This document shows positions 12,929 to 13,727 of a stretch of DNA of 13,727 nucleotides, piece by piece (the stretch's first letter is position 1; each line of letters starts with the position of its first letter). Origin of the DNA: Legionella longbeachae. Lineage in GTDB: Bacteria; Pseudomonadota; Gammaproteobacteria; Legionellales; Legionellaceae. Location of the stretch: NCBI GenBank assembly GCA_016191305.1, contig JACPOX010000126.1, positions 1 through 13,727 on the forward strand, written 5' to 3'. Under the pieces are notes generated by a model. That model saw only the letters and a list, made by a program, of their open reading frames with translations, was not told where the DNA came from and did no database searches. Made by a program: the position numbers and the translations under genes.

Positions 12929-13727
12929 TTAAAAATGCGAATAACCAGCTGGTATAAGATCAACACACTGATTATCAGCTGTTTTCATTCTTAATCCTGT
13001 TTTTTCCTCAATCACTCCAACTGGATAGCAAGATAAATCTGCTTTTTTAAATGCTCTCAATAACAAACTCAATTGATGTTCTGGAACAGTAAAACATAAC
13101 TCATAATCATCACCGCCTGTGAGAGCCAAGTCAACTGATTTAGAAAAGCAATATTTTTTAAGCAATGGATGTACTGGAATTGCTTCTTTATCCAAAAAAG
13201 CACCTACCCCACTGGCAATACAAAGATGATTCAAATCAGCACTAAGACCATCAGAAATATCGATGGCAGAAGTTGCATAAATGCGTAAAGAATCAATCAA
13301 ATCAATGCGAGGTTGAGGATACATGAGCTTCTTCATTAATTCTGCTTTATCTAGGGTAGAAATATCTTGATTATCAAGAAATTTGACAGCCAAGGCAGCA
13401 GCACCAAGGGCTCCTGAAACTAAAATAATATCTCTAGGTTTAGCACCACTACGCACAATAGCTTGCCCCCGAGGGGTGGTGCCAAAAACAGTGAGCGTAA
13501 TTGATAAAGGGCCTTGAGTTGTATCTCCGCCAATCAAAGTCATATTAAATTGACTAAGCGAATCCTTTAGTCCCTGTGCAAAAGCATCTAACCACTGCTG
13601 ATTAAGTTCCGGCAAGGTTAATGCAAGAGTGGCCCAACAAGGTTGCGCTGCCATAGCAGCCATATCACTTACATTTACCCTGATGGATCTGCATGCAATA
13701 TCATAGGCATTCCAATCAGGAAGAAAA
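12929..13727 (-). CDS. thiL: Thiamine-monophosphate kinase (partial, N-terminus off window)
   Basis: ThiL phosphorylates thiamine monophosphate to thiamine pyrophosphate with ATP, the final step of cofactor synthesis, in the cytoplasm. The frame is open to the right edge, beyond the first internal ATG (13663). The visible upstream codons read FLPDWNAYDIACRSIRVNVS then DMAAMAAQP, matching the family's dimer-interface region, so the gene continues off the window and lacks roughly the first 40-50 residues, including the first ATP/metal motif. Visible motifs in order are NVSDMAAM, IGGDTTQGPLSITLTVFG, LVSGALGAAALAV, YPQPRI, AIDISDGLSADLNHLC and LTGGDDYELCF, ending GYSHF. This is AIR-synthase-fold (PurM-like) chemistry with metal-binding Asp residues. 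pgpA follows 43 bases downstream. Confidence 0.96.
   Translation of the reverse strand, partial: FLPDWNAYDIACRSIRVNVSDMAAMAAQPCWATLALTLPELNQQWLDAFAQGLKDSLSQFNMTLIGGDTTQGPLSITLTVFGTTPRGQAIVRSGAKPRDIILVSGALGAAALAVKFLDNQDISTLDKAELMKKLMYPQPRIDLIDSLRIYATSAIDISDGLSADLNHLCIASGVGAFLDKEAIPVHPLLKKYCFSKSVDLALTGGDDYELCFTVPEHQLSLLLRAFKKADLSCYPVGVIEEKTGLRMKTADNQCVDLIPAGYSHF

Overview
The window looks like a low-GC gammaproteobacterial chromosome, most likely a Legionella species. The basis is the AT-rich coding style, the recognisable type IV pilus cluster pilMNOPQ facing ponA, the thiL-pgpA pair, and lineage-specific genes of unknown function lodged between conserved ones. The species cannot be named from this sequence alone.

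Region 1-4711 (minus strand) is the type IV pilus alignment operon pilM-pilN-pilO-pilP-pilQ. The genes are tightly packed, overlapping or only a few bases apart. PilM (actin-like, cytoplasmic) binds the N-terminus of PilN. PilN and PilO form the inner-membrane dimer, the lipoprotein PilP bridges the periplasm, and PilQ is the outer-membrane secretin. pilQ runs off the left edge and lacks its C-terminal end. Region 4712-4954 is the divergent intergenic stretch, with a plausible promoter for the next rightward gene.

Region 4955-8469 (plus strand) holds an unrecognised 315-residue coiled-coil protein and then ponA (mrcA), the bifunctional penicillin-binding protein 1A. In many gammaproteobacteria pilM and ponA are divergent neighbours, so the coiled-coil gene looks like a lineage-specific insertion. 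The gap before ponA carries a perfect 11-bp hairpin, a second imperfect hairpin and a short direct repeat.

Region 8470-10445 is accessory. It contains a probable ponA terminator, two small open frames in the same reading frame separated by one stop codon (a possible decayed gene), a 125-bp palindromic repeat element whose arm supplies the first codons of one of those frames, and a 407-residue unknown protein on the minus strand. The last is a candidate for a lineage-specific secreted or effector-type protein, but no sequence motif proves this.

Region 10561-13727 holds an outer-membrane beta-barrel protein (plus), then convergently a minus-strand cluster: thiL (partial, off the right edge), pgpA and an AI-2E/PerM-family membrane protein. 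pgpA and the permease overlap by 4 bp (ATGA). No tRNA, rRNA, CRISPR array or intact insertion sequence was seen.
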